DNA from: Obelidium mucronatum
Lineage: Eukaryota > Chytridiomycota > Chytridiomycetes > Chytridiales > Chytriomycetaceae
DNA length: 64,000 nucleotides
Reading direction: 5' to 3'
Assembly (NCBI GenBank): GCA_025765595.1
Contig: JAIVFH010000027.1
Coordinates: 279,225-343,224, forward strand
Part shown: one piece after another, positions 31,514 through 44,342 of the stretch
Layout of the letters: the number at the start of each line of letters is the position of its first letter
How positions within the stretch are numbered: position 1 is the stretch's first letter
Program-made: the position numbers and the translations under genes
Notes under the pieces: model-generated
Told to the model about the DNA's origin: nothing
Database searches by the model: none
Seen by the model: the letters and a program-made list of their open reading frames with translations, nothing else

Positions 31514-34500
31514 TTATCCACTTGAATGTGAACTTGTGAGTTGACGACTACCAAAGAAGTCATTTTCTGACGACGAAGAGTGTAAATCAGAATTATCCTC
31601 ATCATCTTCGTTCGCGTGTTTTCGCTCTGATGCTTGACTCATATCATCTTGCGATGGGCTCAATGTGGGTGCAGTTCTGTCAGCAGACATTAAGAACATC
31701 ATGAATATGAATACAATGTACAAATCCTCTTTACCTTGGAGATACAGTACTAACTGGGCTTACTATTTCATCGAACGGTCTCGGCCCTGATCCTTTCAAA
31801 GGAGTTCGGAATTGTGTTTGAGACGATCTTGGATCCCAAATCAAAGTTCTGGGGTCTGGCAGAAGACTCCTCGACGAACCCGTTGTGGAACTCCCAGTAC
31901 CCGATGTTTGCTGGGAAAGAGCCGAGCTTGTACTGGTTATACTAGGCCGTGTCGTCGTCGTAGATACACTTGGTCTTGAGGAATTCCCAGTCGTTGAAAC
32001 ACTGGGACGCGATGTTGATGACGGCGCAACTGATGAACTTGGTCGCGAAGATGTGGGCCCGGTCGACAAACTGAGATAACTTGGACGACTCGATGTCGCT
32101 GTAGAGGTTTTGTGGCTTTCGTTAGAAGAGCTGGTTGTTTTTGACGATCGGGTATCAGTGGTTGTCCCTGTCTCATCTGATTGAGACAAAGCAGAGACTT
32201 CATCTGAGCGGAGATCACTCTCGCTTTGATTGCTTTCACTCTTGTTTGACAACGAAGATTCGTTTTCCTTGGCTTCTGAAGATTTGTGTTTGGAGGACGT
32301 AGTTGATGATCCAGTATCTGTTGCATTGTTTTCTGACGAAGTGGTGGTGGTTGTGGAACTTTTTGATGAACTATTTGATGAGCTCTTTGATTCAGTTGTC
32401 TTTGTGGATGCTGAACTTTGATTTTTTGAATCACTTGTTTCACTTTTTGATTGGGAGATCTTTTTGACAGAAGACAAGCTGCTGCCCGACTCGTCAGAAG
32501 AACTTAAAATAGAGTCCTTTCGAATAGAAGATTCCGATAGATGGCTCAATTGGCTCAACACTTCGCGGGCATCATAGTTGCTAGAACCACTACCAGATTT
32601 CGAAGATTTACTTGAGGAAGAAAATTTACTCACACCTTCCGACGAAAAGCTATTGTGTTCAATAGTAGACAGAGAGTGCAATAGCTCCATCGCTTCCTCT
32701 TGAGTGGATGACACTCCCCGATTCTCCTTTCCAGACCCAACACTCTCGTGGGATCCGACACTCTGTCTTCGGGCACGTATTTCATTTGACTTGTTGTTAT
32801 TATCGAGTGGATCTTTCAGAGTATTCAAAACGTGTCGGGATGGCACTTGAGGAACTGCATCATCCAAGCCAAGTACCATTGCTTTTCCGACAATAGATGC
32901 CAAGTTAAGCCGTGAATTTTCTTTAGAACGAATTGCGTCGATATTCGTATTTGATGTCAACCTCGGTTGACTTCTTGACAACGGCCTTTTCTGATCTTGA
33001 TACTCCAACTCAACAGCATTCTCAATAGAGGATTGCTGGAATAAATTTTTGGAATTCAATCCATCTATTTGATGCTGCTGCTCTTGAACAACCCCCCCAA
33101 GTGACTGAAGGTTGTGTGGAAGAGTACTGGTTGCTGGAAACACACCAGCTTCCAAAACAACCTTCTCGACGACATCAGCAAAAGATGTTACTTTTGAGCG
33201 AGGAAGTAAAGGAGTTTCCGCGATCTCTTCCTCTTGTGGATTGACGTCGATCCTCTCAACAAGATGATTGAAATTTCCAAGCTCATGTCTAGAATGTTCC
33301 ACACTTCTTATTTTTTCATTCAGTCTGGCTTCTAGGTCTCGAACTGTCGCTGAAACGTCTCTGAGAGATGTCTGTACAGATCGGGACTCTGATAAAACAG
33401 CAGACCCACTTCTCAATTCAACGCTGGTTGTGTCGCCAAGACTTTGCGACTTTGCGGATAGACTTTCTTTTGATGAATCACTTTTACGCGGAGACTTGAA
33501 TGCTTCAGAATTGGTATCAAGATGAGCTGTTGTTGATTTCGCAGGAATATACTCCGCCGAAGAAGTGCTATCACCGTCGTTCTTTGAAGCTCTCGAGAAA
33601 TGCGATTCGTGACGGCTGGAATATATAATCTCCGAACTTTCGCGCTTAGGTTCATGCTGTGAAGATAGATTTTCAATACTTTGGCCACATATGTCAGCAA
33701 ATTTTTCTTTGATGGAATCGGTCGAATCCAACTTTGAACGAGATTGGACTATGCTTGATGCACTTTCGAGTTTGGGTCGTAACGCAGCAGGCTCTGGAGG
33801 CCTATCCGAATTTATATGTTCTGATGACGGCGCCACATTATGTGACAACTTGCTCTGTAAAGATGGCGGTTGCGAAGTCACTGCGTATGTGGGCGTTGTT
33901 TCTATTTGAAGCAATTCAGATGTTACGTCATCAGTTGTTACTGAAGAGAACGAAGTCATTTAAATTAGACGAGAATTGCCATGAAGGTATTTCTTACAAT
34001 TTTGCGGTTTCAATTTAGGAGGAGATGCACCAATTTGACCCTCTTCAGAACCTGACATCTCATTCAAAATTTCCACACGAGACAACTCCGCAAGACTTGT
34101 TACTTCTCCCGCGGAAGCCTTCGAATCTCCCGAACTCTTGGCGCTGCCGCTTTCAGTATCTCTATCGTTGTTGTGTAATTGTTTTTTACCCGAGAACAAG
34201 GGTTTAACTTTTGGCCTATGAGTTTGTGGGGAAAACCCAGTTGCAACTTCCACTGCATCAGAAATGGCATCTTTGGAAGTGGAATCGTCTTCTTTTCGAG
34301 TACCGTATATAAGATCATTGATGCGATTTACTCCAACATTCGGAACGATTTCTCCCTCACTGGAAGTTGAACACATAAGAACCAAATCAAAAAAGAAACT
34401 TCACAGCAAACCTATAAAATTGAGTCAGAATTTCTCCCTCGGATATCATTGTTGACAATGTGCTGATTCCAACAGAATTGCCTTCACTAGAATTGATGAC

Positions 34501-37500
34501 CGCGTCGTCAACTACATGAGATGGCTCATTCACACTCAAAAGCTAAATAAAAGTAGAGTTGAAAGCGATGCCGCGAAAAAAACCACACAAAAGTTGAAAA
34601 TACCTTTGATTTGTATGACATCACGTCCACCTCTGCATTTACTCTTTGCTCCTGCTTTCTCTGTTCAATGCGGCTCAATTCATGGTGCACTAACGACTGT
34701 CTTTCCTCTTCCAACTTCCGCTCTCTTTCAGCAAGCTCCCCAACCAGTCTCTTCTCAAAATCTTCCTGCTGTTTTTTCAAGTCCAATTCCCGATCCCTCA
34801 ACAAGGCTATTCTCTCCACATTTTCTTGTAATCGCTGTTCATCCTCCTTCACAAGACGTAACCGCTCTTGCTCTGCCCTGATTTCTTGCGCTTCTCTCAT
34901 TCTTCGAAGCTCGGCTAGCATCTCGATTCGGTGTGTTCGCTCTTCTTCCAACCGAAGTCTTTCACTTGGCTGTGTTGCAGTTTCCTCACCAACAACTGCA
35001 CTTGCAGTAGAACTACTCTCGGCACCGCCGCCAGCGGAGTTGAAGACTCCTTTAGTCGCTGTCACGAACTGAGATTTAAAGTCCCCGAATGCAGCGGCAA
35101 GACGAGATGGTGAGTGTTCAGTTGTAGAAGCAGCTGATGCTTGAGAAGGCGGGGGTGGCGGATGAAATATCGGGGACGACGGGATGCCTCTCGAAACAAC
35201 TCCAGCTGGCGCCTGCGAAGAGTGTTGTTCTTGCTTCTCCATTTGCAACTGGAAAAACTCAAAAGACCCAGGCTCTGGAATGCTTTCTGTCTGTTCCATG
35301 TTGCGGGCATCCGCTGTGTCCCCAGCCACGTCACTATTTTGTGTGGGAATTCCTCTCATGGTAGTCACACCGCCAAACGACTGTTGAATGCCGATTTGGC
35401 GTGGCAAATTTAGAATTTTAGCTGCAGATGACACATCTTGATGCAACAACCGGATTGCAGCCCTTGTTACAGCAAGCGGAGTTGCTGGTGGGTGCGGATC
35501 AGAGATTTGATTAGTTTCATCAATCTTTTGTGCGGTATCAGTAACAGAATTTTCAATTGATGTTGGTGCAAGTTGTTCCGACGCTTTCGAGGACTGGCGC
35601 AACAATAATCGAGCCATGATTTCATTCCTCATCCACTCCGTAACTTCAATTGGCAAGTCGGTTTTTTGATCTTTTGGTAGAGTCAAACGGGGGCTGTCCA
35701 AAGATTCAGTCAAAAAAAGTTCGTGATTCAATATTAAGAAGAAAACCCACGAATAAGAAGATTCTTGATGCCCTTTAAATGCTTCCGAATGGTGCTTATC
35801 GTGCAAGGTTGATTGATTCTCGCGGCGAGTAGCTCTATTAAACTCAAGGCCGGCAAAGAGCTCTGCGCCCTCAATTCTGGAAACATCTGCAGACTTTTTG
35901 TTTCAAGGTCGTCTTAAGAGCGATGTATAAACCCTTTCTACAAAAAAAACCCAAACCGATTCATAAGGAGTATGATACTGTGCCGACGCGTCCTTTGTGG
36001 GACTCTGGTATTGAACTTGTGTGTCTTTTGTTTCTTTTGGCAGAGGATGCGTTGGGGTGGTGACAACAGGAACCACCTAGCCAGAATTTTAACAATTGGT
36101 TTTTTTAATTTGGAAATTTGAGTCGAGAATACCTCAACCGCCGAAGGAATAGAAACTCGAGTAGGCTGTGACATCTGCTCGTCATCAATGTCCTGACCTA
36201 TACCAACTTGAACACCCAAATCATTCGTCAGCGGCATAGTTTGCACAAATTCGTTATGTTGCTGTGCAGGTGGTTTCGGTTTCTCAGACTCGGCGACTGC
36301 AAAAAAACGGAGGTTAGAGGTCAATACAAGTTCCGATAAAAACAAGCCTGGTTCCATCTGCTTCACTGGAGTAACCGCGCTGGTGGCAGTTGGTCCTTTT
36401 GGGGGCAGTTTTCGCTCCGGCGAGTGCCGTCTACTTTCGGCTGGATTCTTTACAGGACTTGTGGAGCGGCGTCCATCTTTCATTATCGATGTATCCCAGT
36501 CTGGTCGGCTTCCTTCCAAGAACTGCAAAGATGCAGGCCGAATAGTTGTTCGGCGCAAGAAAACCGGAGCATTCGCCACTTTGACGTTGTAAAACTCGGG
36601 GATCGTTGGGGTCTGCACAATTCTGTGTTGCTCCTGCCGAGAAGAGCCTTGTGGGCCATTCCATTTAGTCAATGCGGGCTTTTGAATTTGTTTTGATTCT
36701 AAAGGCGGTTGTGGTGGTTGCAGTTTCGCCGGAGCAGAAGGTAGCTGTGTCACTTTTCCTGAATGAAGGAACTTTGACGCAAGTGCAGAAACATGATACT
36801 TTTCAATCGCCTGTTGGAATTCATCGGCTGGTTCAAAAGCCTCAGGACTCGGCTCCTGTTTAGCCGTGAATTGCCGAACAGGACTAGTTCGTTTCTTGGC
36901 TGGACGTTCTGGAGATTTAGGGATTGAAACGTGTGGTGGAGGTGCCATGTACGATTGAGCCTCTGCCGCTTTGGAAATGTCCAACGGCGTGTTTTTCCTG
37001 TTTTTCCAATTTAGAACGGCGGAATATGTTTAATAAAATGTCAGACTTACTGTAGCTTTGCCTTTGGTTTTGCCAAACCTGCACGAGTGAAACTGACACC
37101 AGGCATTCGGCTAGTTGGCGCAGGTTTCTCTGGCGAAATAGTACGTTTTCGATCTTTTTCCTTTGGCGCAACAGGCTTTATCTTCGGCGGTTTCACTGGA
37201 ATTCTAGACGCAGACACGTTCAACTTCGTACCACTTGAGCTTTGGGTTTTAACTTCATCAAGTGGTGGTTTTTCAGTAACAATTGCTGATGCCTTTTGAG
37301 GTAGCAAGTCACAACGACGGACAATGCATTTCAACGAATGTAATCCAAACCTGAGTTGCCAGAATTCCAGCCTTCTCGATGTGCAAATTGACAATTTGCC
37401 CAATCCTGTCACCATCCAACAAATTTCTCATGAACGTTCCTCCTCCATTATCATCCCGCTCCATCAAAATTTCTTCATCCTCTTCGTCGTCATTATCGTC

Positions 37501-39700
37501 CTCCATATTGGAGCTTCGACCCAATTCCTTCACTACACTTGCACTCAGCTGATACGGATTCTGCCTCCTTTGTTTGATTCCTCCACCACTCGCCCCAGTG
37601 CGAGCAACGAATGACTCCTCCTCCAGCTCTAAAATCAGGCCCTTCTTTTTCTTGGAAATTTCCATCATTGTTTGCGTGAGCGAGTGGTAATAAGATGTAT
37701 CTGCGTCATTTGGTTTCGGTTTTGAATATGGTTTAAGACCACGTAATTGAAATGGTATTTTTTTTGTGGAAGACATAGTTGATGTGTTGATTGTGCTGGT
37801 GTCAAAGAAAGACGAGACGGGTGGTGGTTGTTGAAGCTCTCGTCCATAGTCGTTGTCAGCAGGTTTGATGCTATCGTATTTGGTATTCAAGATTTTGTCT
37901 CTCACGTTCAGAAATTGTTGGATTGTGTTGTCAATGGCTTCTTGAACCTTCAAATACCAATTGAAAGATAAAAGGGTTTAATGGAATCTCAAAAAAAAAA
38001 AAAGGTCAAAACGAACCTCTGTACTGATTTTCTGCTTCGGTGGTGAAACCTCCTCTTCATAATCCCTTGTGGGTGGCGTTACCGGTAAGTGGGGTTCCAG
38101 TGTCGTTTTTGTTGGAGATGGGGGTGCAGTGGATACTGCCGACTTTTGAGCTATAGTTTGCAAGTCACGCTGCACACTGCTAAGCTGTTCTTTCAGCTCT
38201 CGAAATAAGTCATTTTCTTCCCGTTTCGAATATTCTTCATTGGCTGAATCCGCGCTGGCCAAAGTCACCGACGGTGGTGCCCGTTTTGGAGATATCTGCA
38301 GCAACCTGACTTTCCGAGTTTGTCTGCGTGGCTCCTCGGCAGTCTTTTCCTCCTGAAGAAAAGATCTTGTATCTTCACTCTCCTCGTAATTCCGCTGACG
38401 TGATTTCATTGACGATTCTCTCGTTGATTTGATTCGTTTCACCTTGGTCTCAATCAGAGTTTGGTGATCCAACTCTTCCGAATGCAATTCTCTCAGCTTC
38501 TTCAAATGATCTGCCTATAGGGTGTGTGGAGTAAAAAAAGACTTGTTTATATATTAAAGAATGAAAGGAACCCTAATCTGCAAACCTGCCAAAAAGACTG
38601 CTTTTGCTGAATATCTTGAAAGTTTTCCATCTGCCGCAAAGCCTTAATTTGTGGATTCATATTTTAGACACGGAAACGGTAATTTGAAAGGTGAGTGGAC
38701 GCCCACTCACATGGTCGTAAACAGCATCTCTTTGTTGACCAACCAAGACGCTCTGATGTTCGAGAAATTTCTTGTTTAATTGATGCATTCTATCTTGTAC
38801 TTCTTCCAAGGACTCCATTTGTAATTTCAAGGATTCTACGTGAGCCGCAAGCTGTGGAGGCGGTTGTGGTGGTGCGGTGGTTGCAGACATTGGCATTGGA
38901 GCAGGAAGAGGAGGAGGAATTGGAAGAATATTTGAGGTCTCTTTCTCACTATCGTTCTGAGTTTCTGGCAACTCTTGGTAGCTCTTTTGTTTGTCCAAAG
39001 CTCCATCAACTGATTTTGCCACTCCAGCATGGGCTCCTTTTTTAGATCCCCTGTTGGACAACGAAGGAGGTGCAGAAAGAGTATTTTGTAAAATGGATGT
39101 ATTCACGATGGGACTTGTTCCAGAATCCTTGCGCAGTCGTTGCTGCTGCTGCTGCGGTTGTTGCCGTTGCTCAAACGTGTCTGTTGTCTTTTGGACAGCA
39201 GTTGAGGAATCCTGATGATGACCAAGAGATAAAGGATCACGCATCGAATTCATAGAGATTGGCTTTCTTCCTGTTTGAATCTGAGGGGATTCTGGTTGTT
39301 GGAAGGGTTCTGGAGGTGCATTCTCCTCCTCGGGAACTGGTTCTCTTTCTGGCGAGTCTATCGAGTCTGCGTCGAGATATTCCGGATGTCTTATACTTGC
39401 TGGAAACAAATTACGCGTCATGAGGTTGTTTCTGAAGCGGGAGATTGTGGACGTGAGAATGGGTGGCTGCAGGAGCTCTGCGTCCAGAACGAGCTGAGGA
39501 TACTCATGCGGCAGCGGCGGTTCGAGCTGTGCCGAGAGCAGCGATGTGTTTAGGTCCGACCACATTGAGTTGTTGTTGTTGAAGTTGAAGGTTTCCAAGT
39601 TGCTGTTTTCCAGTTTTGCGCCCGTCGAGTTTGCATTCATTCGCGCGCGCGCAAGCAGCTCGGCGGCGCGCTGTGAGGCCGCCGCGAGTCGGTCGTCCAT
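31514..39700 (-). CDS. Large coiled-coil, Ser/Pro-rich protein (candidate ciliary/centrosomal, possibly TALPID3-like)
   Basis: One ~8.2 kb gene of at least 12 exons, ATG 39700, stop near 31514. Exons I can join: 38711-39700, 38586-38642, 38017-38514, 37351-37947, 37051-37292, 36133-36997, about 35960-36076, about 34616-35890 (with an internal intron near 35700-35757), further exons to 33995, about 31736-33940 and 31514-31684. The product is over 2,000 residues. N-terminal coiled coil (LKLQMESLEEVQDRMHQLNK), then LRQMENFQDIQQKQSFW, a charged helical region, Pro-rich motifs, a strongly charged helix (EEERTHRIEMLAELRRMREA) and a Ser-rich tail. Repeated SEGEI and an EWMRNEIMARL helix recall TALPID3, but only as an impression. 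It shares a 35-bp spacer with the quinone oxidoreductase gene. Confidence 0.6.
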
Positions 39701-39735
39701 TGGTTCTGCTTTGTTTTGGCAAAAGAAAGAATAAA
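39701..39735. promoter_or_regulatory. 35-bp divergent intergenic spacer
   Basis: Interval between the start codons of the large coiled-coil gene (minus) and the quinone oxidoreductase gene (plus). Its size nearly equals the spacer at 10142-10175. No specific motif recognised. Confidence 0.4.
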
Positions 39736-41181
39736 ATGGCGTCAACCTCAATGCGGGCTGCGCTCTTCCGCTCGACTGGGCCCTCGTCCGTGCTCGAATT
39801 CGTCACAAATGCCGCAAAGCCGACGCCTGCCGCTGGTGCGCCGCTGTGCTGACTGCTACTGGTTGTCCATTAACCCTTTCCGACACAGGACAACTCCTTG
39901 TCAGAAACCAGTTTATTGGAATCAACTTTATCGACACTTACCACAGAACTGGTCTCTACAAAGTGCCTCTTCCGTATATTCCTGGCCGGTGTGTTCCTTC
40001 GAAAATTGCTTGGCCTTGCTGATATACGTGTTCAAAACCTAGCGAGGCGTCTGGAGTAGTTGAAGCTGTTGGCGAAGGAGTGTCTTCATTCCAAGTAGGC
40101 GACCGTGTCGCATACATGAATGCAAACACTTGCGCGGAGTATGCATTGGCGTCGCAAGGTACGGTGTTCAATGTCAAAGTTGTTCCGAGTCTTCCGACAA
40201 ACCCAACACTCAATTGTATCTATTAGAGCAAACCATCAAAGTTCCATCTAATGTTTCAATGGAACAAGCCGCTGCTCTACTTCTTCAAGGTGCGACAGCA
40301 ATGTCTCTTACTCGTTTGGCTTATGAAGTGAAAAAGGGTGATCATGTCTTGATTCATGTAGGAATACTTCAGAGAAATATTGTGCTTATATAATTCTAAC
40401 GTCTTACCATATTAAGGCTGCAGCAGGTGGAACGGGTCAGATGTTGGTGCAGATCTGTAAGCATTATGGAGCAATTGTTATTGGAACGACATCTTCGCCT
40501 GAAAAAGCCGAAACTGCCAGAAAAGCCGGTAAAGACAATATTTGACTGAAAGGAATGCAACCCACTGATATCATACAGGTGCTGATCACGTCATTTTGTA
40601 CACTCAGCAAAATGTCAAAGATGAAGTCTTGAAGATTACCAGTGGAAAAGGTTTGGTTGTTATGAAGATGACATTACCCGGAGTCCATTAAGTATCAACA
40701 ACAAACTGCAGGTGTTCAGGTTGTTTATGATGGTGTCGGAAAGTCTACGTTTGACATTTCACTTGGCTCCCTTGCGCGCTTGGGAACTTTGGCATCTTTC
40801 GGAAATGCATCCGGAAAGGTGGACGATGTGGATATTATGAAGCTGGTCCCCAACGCTGTGCGTCTCATGCGACCAAGTCTGTTCAGTTTTATCAAGGATA
40901 AAGCCGATTTTGATTTTCGTAAGCCATTTAATTTTTCAAGACACTCCATTTAAAACGTTTGCCCTCAGTTGTCAACCCTTTGTTGGAACTTTTTGGCGCT
41001 GGAAAAATCACTATTCACATCCACAAAATTTATGATTTGTCTGATATTAAGAGTGCCCATGATGACCTCGAAAGTGAGTCTTTTGGATCCGTCAAGGTTC
41101 GAAATCAATCCAAACATCTAAAATCCAATCACTCTATCATCAGGTGGAAAAACTCAAGGAAAGCTGCTTTTGAGAGTATAG
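39736..41181 (+). CDS. Quinone oxidoreductase (zeta-crystallin-type MDR)
   Basis: NADPH-dependent medium-chain dehydrogenase of the zinc-free QOR type. It is cut into about eight exons; the first junctions are 39835/39889 and a donor near 39996. Recognisable pieces in order are FIGINFIDTYHRTGLYKVPLP, GVVEAVGEGV, a catalytic-domain segment, VPSNVSMEQAAALLLQG, AAAGGTGQMLVQICKHYGA (the NADPH-binding GxGxxG-like loop), VQVVYDGVGKSTFD, LGTLASFGNASG and a last exon ending GKLLLRV, TAG 41179-41181. No zinc-ligand Cys cluster is present, as expected. A cytosolic detoxification role is likely. Exact borders of the middle exons are approximate. Confidence 0.85.
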
Positions 41182-41421
41182 AGACTGTGTTGGTTGTATG
41201 TGGGGTTTCGTGATAAACAAACAGTCACTATCATTTTCCAATGAGTATGAATAAAACCTAAGCCCTCCTCGCGTGCCAGGAGGTGTCTCGTCGGGCGTCT
41301 CTTTTGTGTGATTAAGGGGTGGAGATGAGATGCAAACTCGCAATCAAGCGGGATTGAATTGAATTTTGGCCAAGCACTTTCCTCGCTTCAAAAAATAAGG
41401 GGTTGTTCCGAGCACCAACCT

Positions 41422-43539
41422 ATGGACCCGCAGCCGCACCCGCACACGCCCTACGCAAACCACGGCCGCTCGCAGTCGTTCAGCGCGCCGTCGCAGCGCC
41501 AGCAGCAGCTCGGCCAGCAGCACCACCAGCACCAACTCCAGCACCAGCACCAGCACAGCCACTACGCTGACTATGCCGCAAGCGAGCTCTCGCTGCTCGA
41601 CTCGATGGCCGCGCTGAGCGTGTCGCAAGGCCAAACAAACAGTCTGTCGCTTGGCCGGACTGGCAACAGCCACTCGAACAACTCGAACAGCCAGCGCCAG
41701 ATCAACCACTCCACGCCGCAGCAGCTGTCGCTCCAGCGCCAGAACGACGTCAACAGAATGCAGGCCCAGTCGCCCCGGAGCAACGGCGGCGGCCCAGACA
41801 AGAAATCCAACCTGTACAAGACTGAATTCTGTCGCAGTATGGAAGAGACAAGCGAATGCAGATACGGGAACAAGTGCCAGTTTGCACACACGAAGGACGA
41901 GCTGCGGTTGGTCGACAGGCACCCCAAGTACAAGGTGCGTGTGTGTGTGCTGTTGGCGCGTGATCATTGTTGGGAGGCTAATACCTTTTTATATTGGGTT
42001 GCATCACAGACGCAGCTCTGCAAGACCTACTTTGACACGGGCGATTGTCCATACGGCCGCCGCTGCTGCTTTATCCACTCGAGCTCTGGTGGCGATGAAA
42101 CTTCTGAGGTCAAGACACCAACCTATGCCCCGCAACGCTCAAAGTCATTCTCTGCCCTGTCTCCAGTGTCAAAGCCAGGTACGCCAAATTCGGCTGCTTA
42201 CGGAAACATGCTGCAGCATCAGCAACAGCAGCAGAACATGCTGGCAATGCAGCAACAGCAAGCGAGGTTCCACCAGCAGCAACAATTACAACAGCAGCAA
42301 CTCCACTCTCCTCCTATGCAGGCGTACGATGATGAACCTGTTTCTGTGATACCCACTAATCCAGCGCTATTTCGAAACAATTACCCTTCTCCCATCCAAA
42401 CCTCTATATTGAGTCCTGCCCCAGCCGATGTTTTGCTTCAAGGCTATTCCCAGAACATGGCACGCACCGCTTCACCTTATTCGAAGCCTAGCACTCCCGT
42501 CTCTTCTCTTGCGGGACAGGCTCCTACTCGTCGCAGCTCCGCTTCTCAAGACAACTTCCAACTTCAACAACGAATGCGTGTCCGCCAACAATCATACCAG
42601 CAAGATTCTATTTCAGAGGACAATTTAGGACCTTTGAGACCAAGCAGTGCCGTAAACGACGAGTACATGCAGTTGGCATTGTTGAGACAGCAGCAACGCT
42701 CTGCTGCAAGTATGCGCGAAATGAGTGGAAGCGCTCGTGAGACTCCTAGCCGTATCGGAACTCCAGGAATGTCCGCCTTGGAAAACCAGCAACAGCAGTA
42801 TTACTTGTACCAACAACACCAACTTCAACAGCAACAATTGCCTTTTGGCTCTTCTCTCGATTCTACTCCAGGATTGACTTCACAATTCCAAGCCACTCCT
42901 CCCAGCTCCCTTTCTTCCGCCGTGCACGGAAGCACTGGTCCAGACAGTCTGTTTTTCGAGAACCGTCGTACGTCCCTCGAGAATGTGTCAATTATGGCTG
43001 GTAGCAATGGTCAACTTCTGTCCCCTCTCTCTTCTTTTGCCGATGACAATGCTGGATTCGCGGTTCGTGCTTCGGGAGGTGCCAACTCCACTGGTTTTGA
43101 CAACAGCAGAAGTGTTTCCCAGTATACAACTCAACGGAGGACTCGAAGTGCCACCCAACCCGTCACTCAAAACGAAGAGTTGGAGGAACTCTTCTACTTG
43201 AATCAGTACCAGATTCAGCAACAACAGCAAACGAATTCCTCCCAAAATTCTAATGGGTATTTGAACCAAAATCAAGGTTTTTCTGGTTCCAGTGGCAATC
43301 AAGGCAATGTTTTCCACTTTGAGAGCGATGATGCCTCGTCCCCAACATCCGGGTCCAATGGAAACTCGAGAAATGTATCAAACAGTTTCCTTAATGCACC
43401 GGACATTGATGGCTATGGTCGTGCTGTTACTGCTGGTTCAGTTGGCACTGCCAGTTTCATTCCTAGATCTGTGGAAGCGGGCTCTAGACAACACCTTAGA
43501 GCCGTCAGCCACAGTGGTCTTGGCTGGGGTGACTTGTAA
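41422..43539 (+). CDS. Tandem CCCH zinc-finger RNA-binding protein (TTP/Zfs1/Cth1 type)
   Basis: Binds AU-rich elements in 3' UTRs and promotes mRNA decay in this family. Two exons, 41422-41934 and 42010-43539. Both fingers are perfect Cx8Cx5Cx3[21 protein letters not shown] and [20 protein letters not shown]. Each has the YKT/L-type lead-in (LYKTEFC; YKTQLC), and the spliced linker is exactly 18 residues, the family value. The intron (75 nt) is in frame and without a stop. The flanks are long and disordered, rich in Gln and Ser with CAG/CAA runs (42205-42300, 42785-42840), and the N-terminal His/Gln segment is encoded by a GC-rich 5' region. No frame breaks. Confidence 0.9.
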   Translation: MDPQPHPHTPYANHGRSQSFSAPSQRQQQLGQQHHQHQLQHQHQHSHYADYAASELSLLDSMAALSVSQGQTNSLSLGRTGNSHSNNSNSQRQINHSTPQQLSLQRQNDVNRMQAQSPRSNGGGPDKKSNLYKTEFCRSMEETSECRYGNKCQFAHTKDELRLVDRHPKYKVRVCVLLARDHCWEANTFLYWVASQTQLCKTYFDTGDCPYGRRCCFIHSSSGGDETSEVKTPTYAPQRSKSFSALSPVSKPGTPNSAAYGNMLQHQQQQQNMLAMQQQQARFHQQQQLQQQQLHSPPMQAYDDEPVSVIPTNPALFRNNYPSPIQTSILSPAPADVLLQGYSQNMARTASPYSKPSTPVSSLAGQAPTRRSSASQDNFQLQQRMRVRQQSYQQDSISEDNLGPLRPSSAVNDEYMQLALLRQQQRSAASMREMSGSARETPSRIGTPGMSALENQQQQYYLYQQHQLQQQQLPFGSSLDSTPGLTSQFQATPPSSLSSAVHGSTGPDSLFFENRRTSLENVSIMAGSNGQLLSPLSSFADDNAGFAVRASGGANSTGFDNSRSVSQYTTQRRTRSATQPVTQNEELEELFYLNQYQIQQQQQTNSSQNSNGYLNQNQGFSGSSGNQGNVFHFESDDASSPTSGSNGNSRNVSNSFLNAPDIDGYGRAVTAGSVGTASFIPRSVEAGSRQHLRAVSHSGLGWGDL

Positions 43540-44342
43540 AAGGTACCCATTTTGTGAGGAACGAAAAGAGAGATAAGTTGGTTGTGGCGCTGGGATCTAT
43601 AGAGCGTATTGTTTTTTCTGTCGCAGAAAAGGGAGTTGGACTAATTTGTTGTTGCTTTGTTTGGATGGACCTTGTGTGTTTATGTTGTGTATACTGGCTG
43701 GGACATGTTACCGTTGGGAGCCTATGGGTCTATATATTTTCCTTGTGTATTCTTTTTAAACCCCTAGCTGCTCCTCACTCCGCTGCCACTTGGCATTCCC
43801 AGCCGCCTTTTTTTCTATATATTATTATCTCCATCCAATCTGCAACTGCTTCACTATTCCAACTCCTTTGTTTTGCTTTGTCACGTCTTTACCTCTTTTG
43901 ATTCTTCTTCTTGCTTCCTATAATCTCTCCTTTTTTATCCTTTTAGGTACACACGTTTTTTTTAACCCATTTCTTTATTATCCTATTTTTTAATTGGTGT
44001 ATTGGCATTTTACTGATTGGCTGTTGTTTACAACTCCTGGTCGTTTTAGATTCTTTGCCCTTACTTCTCCCTACTTTCATTTCGAACCATTTTATTATAT
44101 TATCCCCTTTCTTTTCTTCCCAGGATATATCTATTTAGTCTTGTAGTAATCATCTCTCTCCCCGTAGTGCCCGCTTTTATTTTTTAAAAAAGTGCAATTA
44201 TTATTACCCCTCTTTTCCCTGAATCATTTTATTATTGGAGTAAAAAAACTTGAAAAATAAACAAATAAGTTTCTTTTGAATTTGAACAGATACATAATAT
44301 GATTGAAAATAAATAGATGTTGTTCTGTTTGTGGTGGCGTGG
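43540..44342. other. Intergenic, T-rich
   Basis: About 800 bp after the CCCH gene and before the convergent AGC kinase. It is pyrimidine-rich on the plus strand with many T and CTTT runs and stray AATAAA-like signals (near 44256 and 44308). It probably holds the long 3' UTRs of both genes. No ORF or RNA gene recognised. Confidence 0.5.
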
